Shown here piece by piece: positions 63,944-64,000 of a stretch of DNA of 64,000 nucleotides. Origin of the DNA: an uncultured Bacteroidota bacterium (GTDB lineage: Bacteria > Bacteroidota > Bacteroidia > AKYH767-A > OLB10). The notes beneath the pieces are model-generated. The model was not told the origin of the DNA. It made no database searches and was given only the letters and a program-made list of their open reading frames with translations. The stretch spans positions 85,255 through 149,254 of the forward strand of contig CAIRUC010000068.1 of assembly GCA_903881665.1 (NCBI GenBank), read 5' to 3'. Made by a program: the position numbers and the translations under genes. Each line of letters opens with the position of its first letter. The stretch's first letter is position 1.

Positions 63944-64000
63944 TTAATTAGTCACAAATACTTTGATTTGTTCAGTACGATCGTTCATTTGCAATTGTAA
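63944..64000 (-). CDS. C-terminal end of an unidentified gene, cut by the window
   Basis: Reading the minus strand from 64000, the frame gives LQLQMNDRTEQIKVFVTN and stop TAA at 63944-63946. A terminator follows closely, which supports a real gene end. Only 18 residues are seen, so no function can be assigned. Confidence 0.5.
   Translation of the reverse strand, partial: LQLQMNDRTEQIKVFVTN

Noticed and set aside
1..64000. Mobile element, prophage, defence system, CRISPR array, tRNA or rRNA
   Set aside because: No transposase, integrase, phage, restriction or Cas-like protein, no regular spaced repeats, and no tRNA-like cloverleaf were seen.

Overview
This window is a chromosomal segment of a low-GC member of the Bacteroidota. 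The signs are: a type IX secretion (T9SS) C-terminal sorting domain at 919-4356; Bacteroidota-type families (S46 peptidase, FISUMP, DUF4296, OmpA with thrombospondin type 3 repeats, LuxE-like acyl-protein synthetase next to nadB); at least 16 exact TAnnTTTG promoter boxes, three of them with a TTG element 20-23 bp upstream; and almost no Shine-Dalgarno sequences at start codons. It looks like ordinary core genome. I see no prophage, integron, insertion sequence, CRISPR array, rRNA or tRNA.

Layout. 1-4356: a truncated S46 peptidase and a large secreted PNGase F-like protein. 4523-9556: the rimP-nusA-infB operon, read right to left, with a GC-rich hairpin in its leader. 9737-15936: a GT9 glycosyltransferase, then ileS, a DksA-like protein with a histone H1-like tail, and lspA. 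16276-22950: an EamA transporter, FISUMP protein, outer-membrane protein, recJ, trhO and an AlkD-like glycosylase. 23024-27445: cytochrome oxidase assembly and small-subunit genes (ctaB, two subunit III genes, subunit IV, SCO, DUF420, a small CxxC membrane protein); subunits I and II lie elsewhere. 27641-31718: a sugar-phosphate transferase, a LuxE-like protein and nadB. 31870-33254: a Nfu scaffold gene followed by a decayed DinB-family gene. 33255-37181: a FadL-like porin paired with an SGNH-fold lipoprotein that has lost its catalytic residues, then lhgO. 37458-41831: msrA and a tolC-hlyD-tsaB unit. 42005-43688: an ECF sigma factor overlapping a gene that joins an anti-sigma-like domain, one membrane segment and a trypsin-like protease. 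44180-48471: a MacAB-like ABC exporter. 48678-52580: metH under a SAM-I riboswitch. 52762-58780: an OmpA protein, prfB with a programmed frameshift, fumC, pyrC and a DUF4296 lipoprotein. 58815-64000: an S9 peptidase, a pseudouridine synthase, recX, a double-ATPase ABC protein and the end of one more gene.

The clearest regulatory elements are the SAM-I riboswitch with a readable terminator/antiterminator switch before metH and the +1 frameshift site in prfB (AGGAGG, then CTT TGA C). The least ordinary proteins are the sigma/anti-sigma-protease pair, the SGNH protein altered in three of its four family blocks, the H1-tailed DksA-like protein, and the PNGase F-like protein split by a long insertion that contains a LamG-like domain. 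All functional assignments come from reading motifs; no database search was possible.
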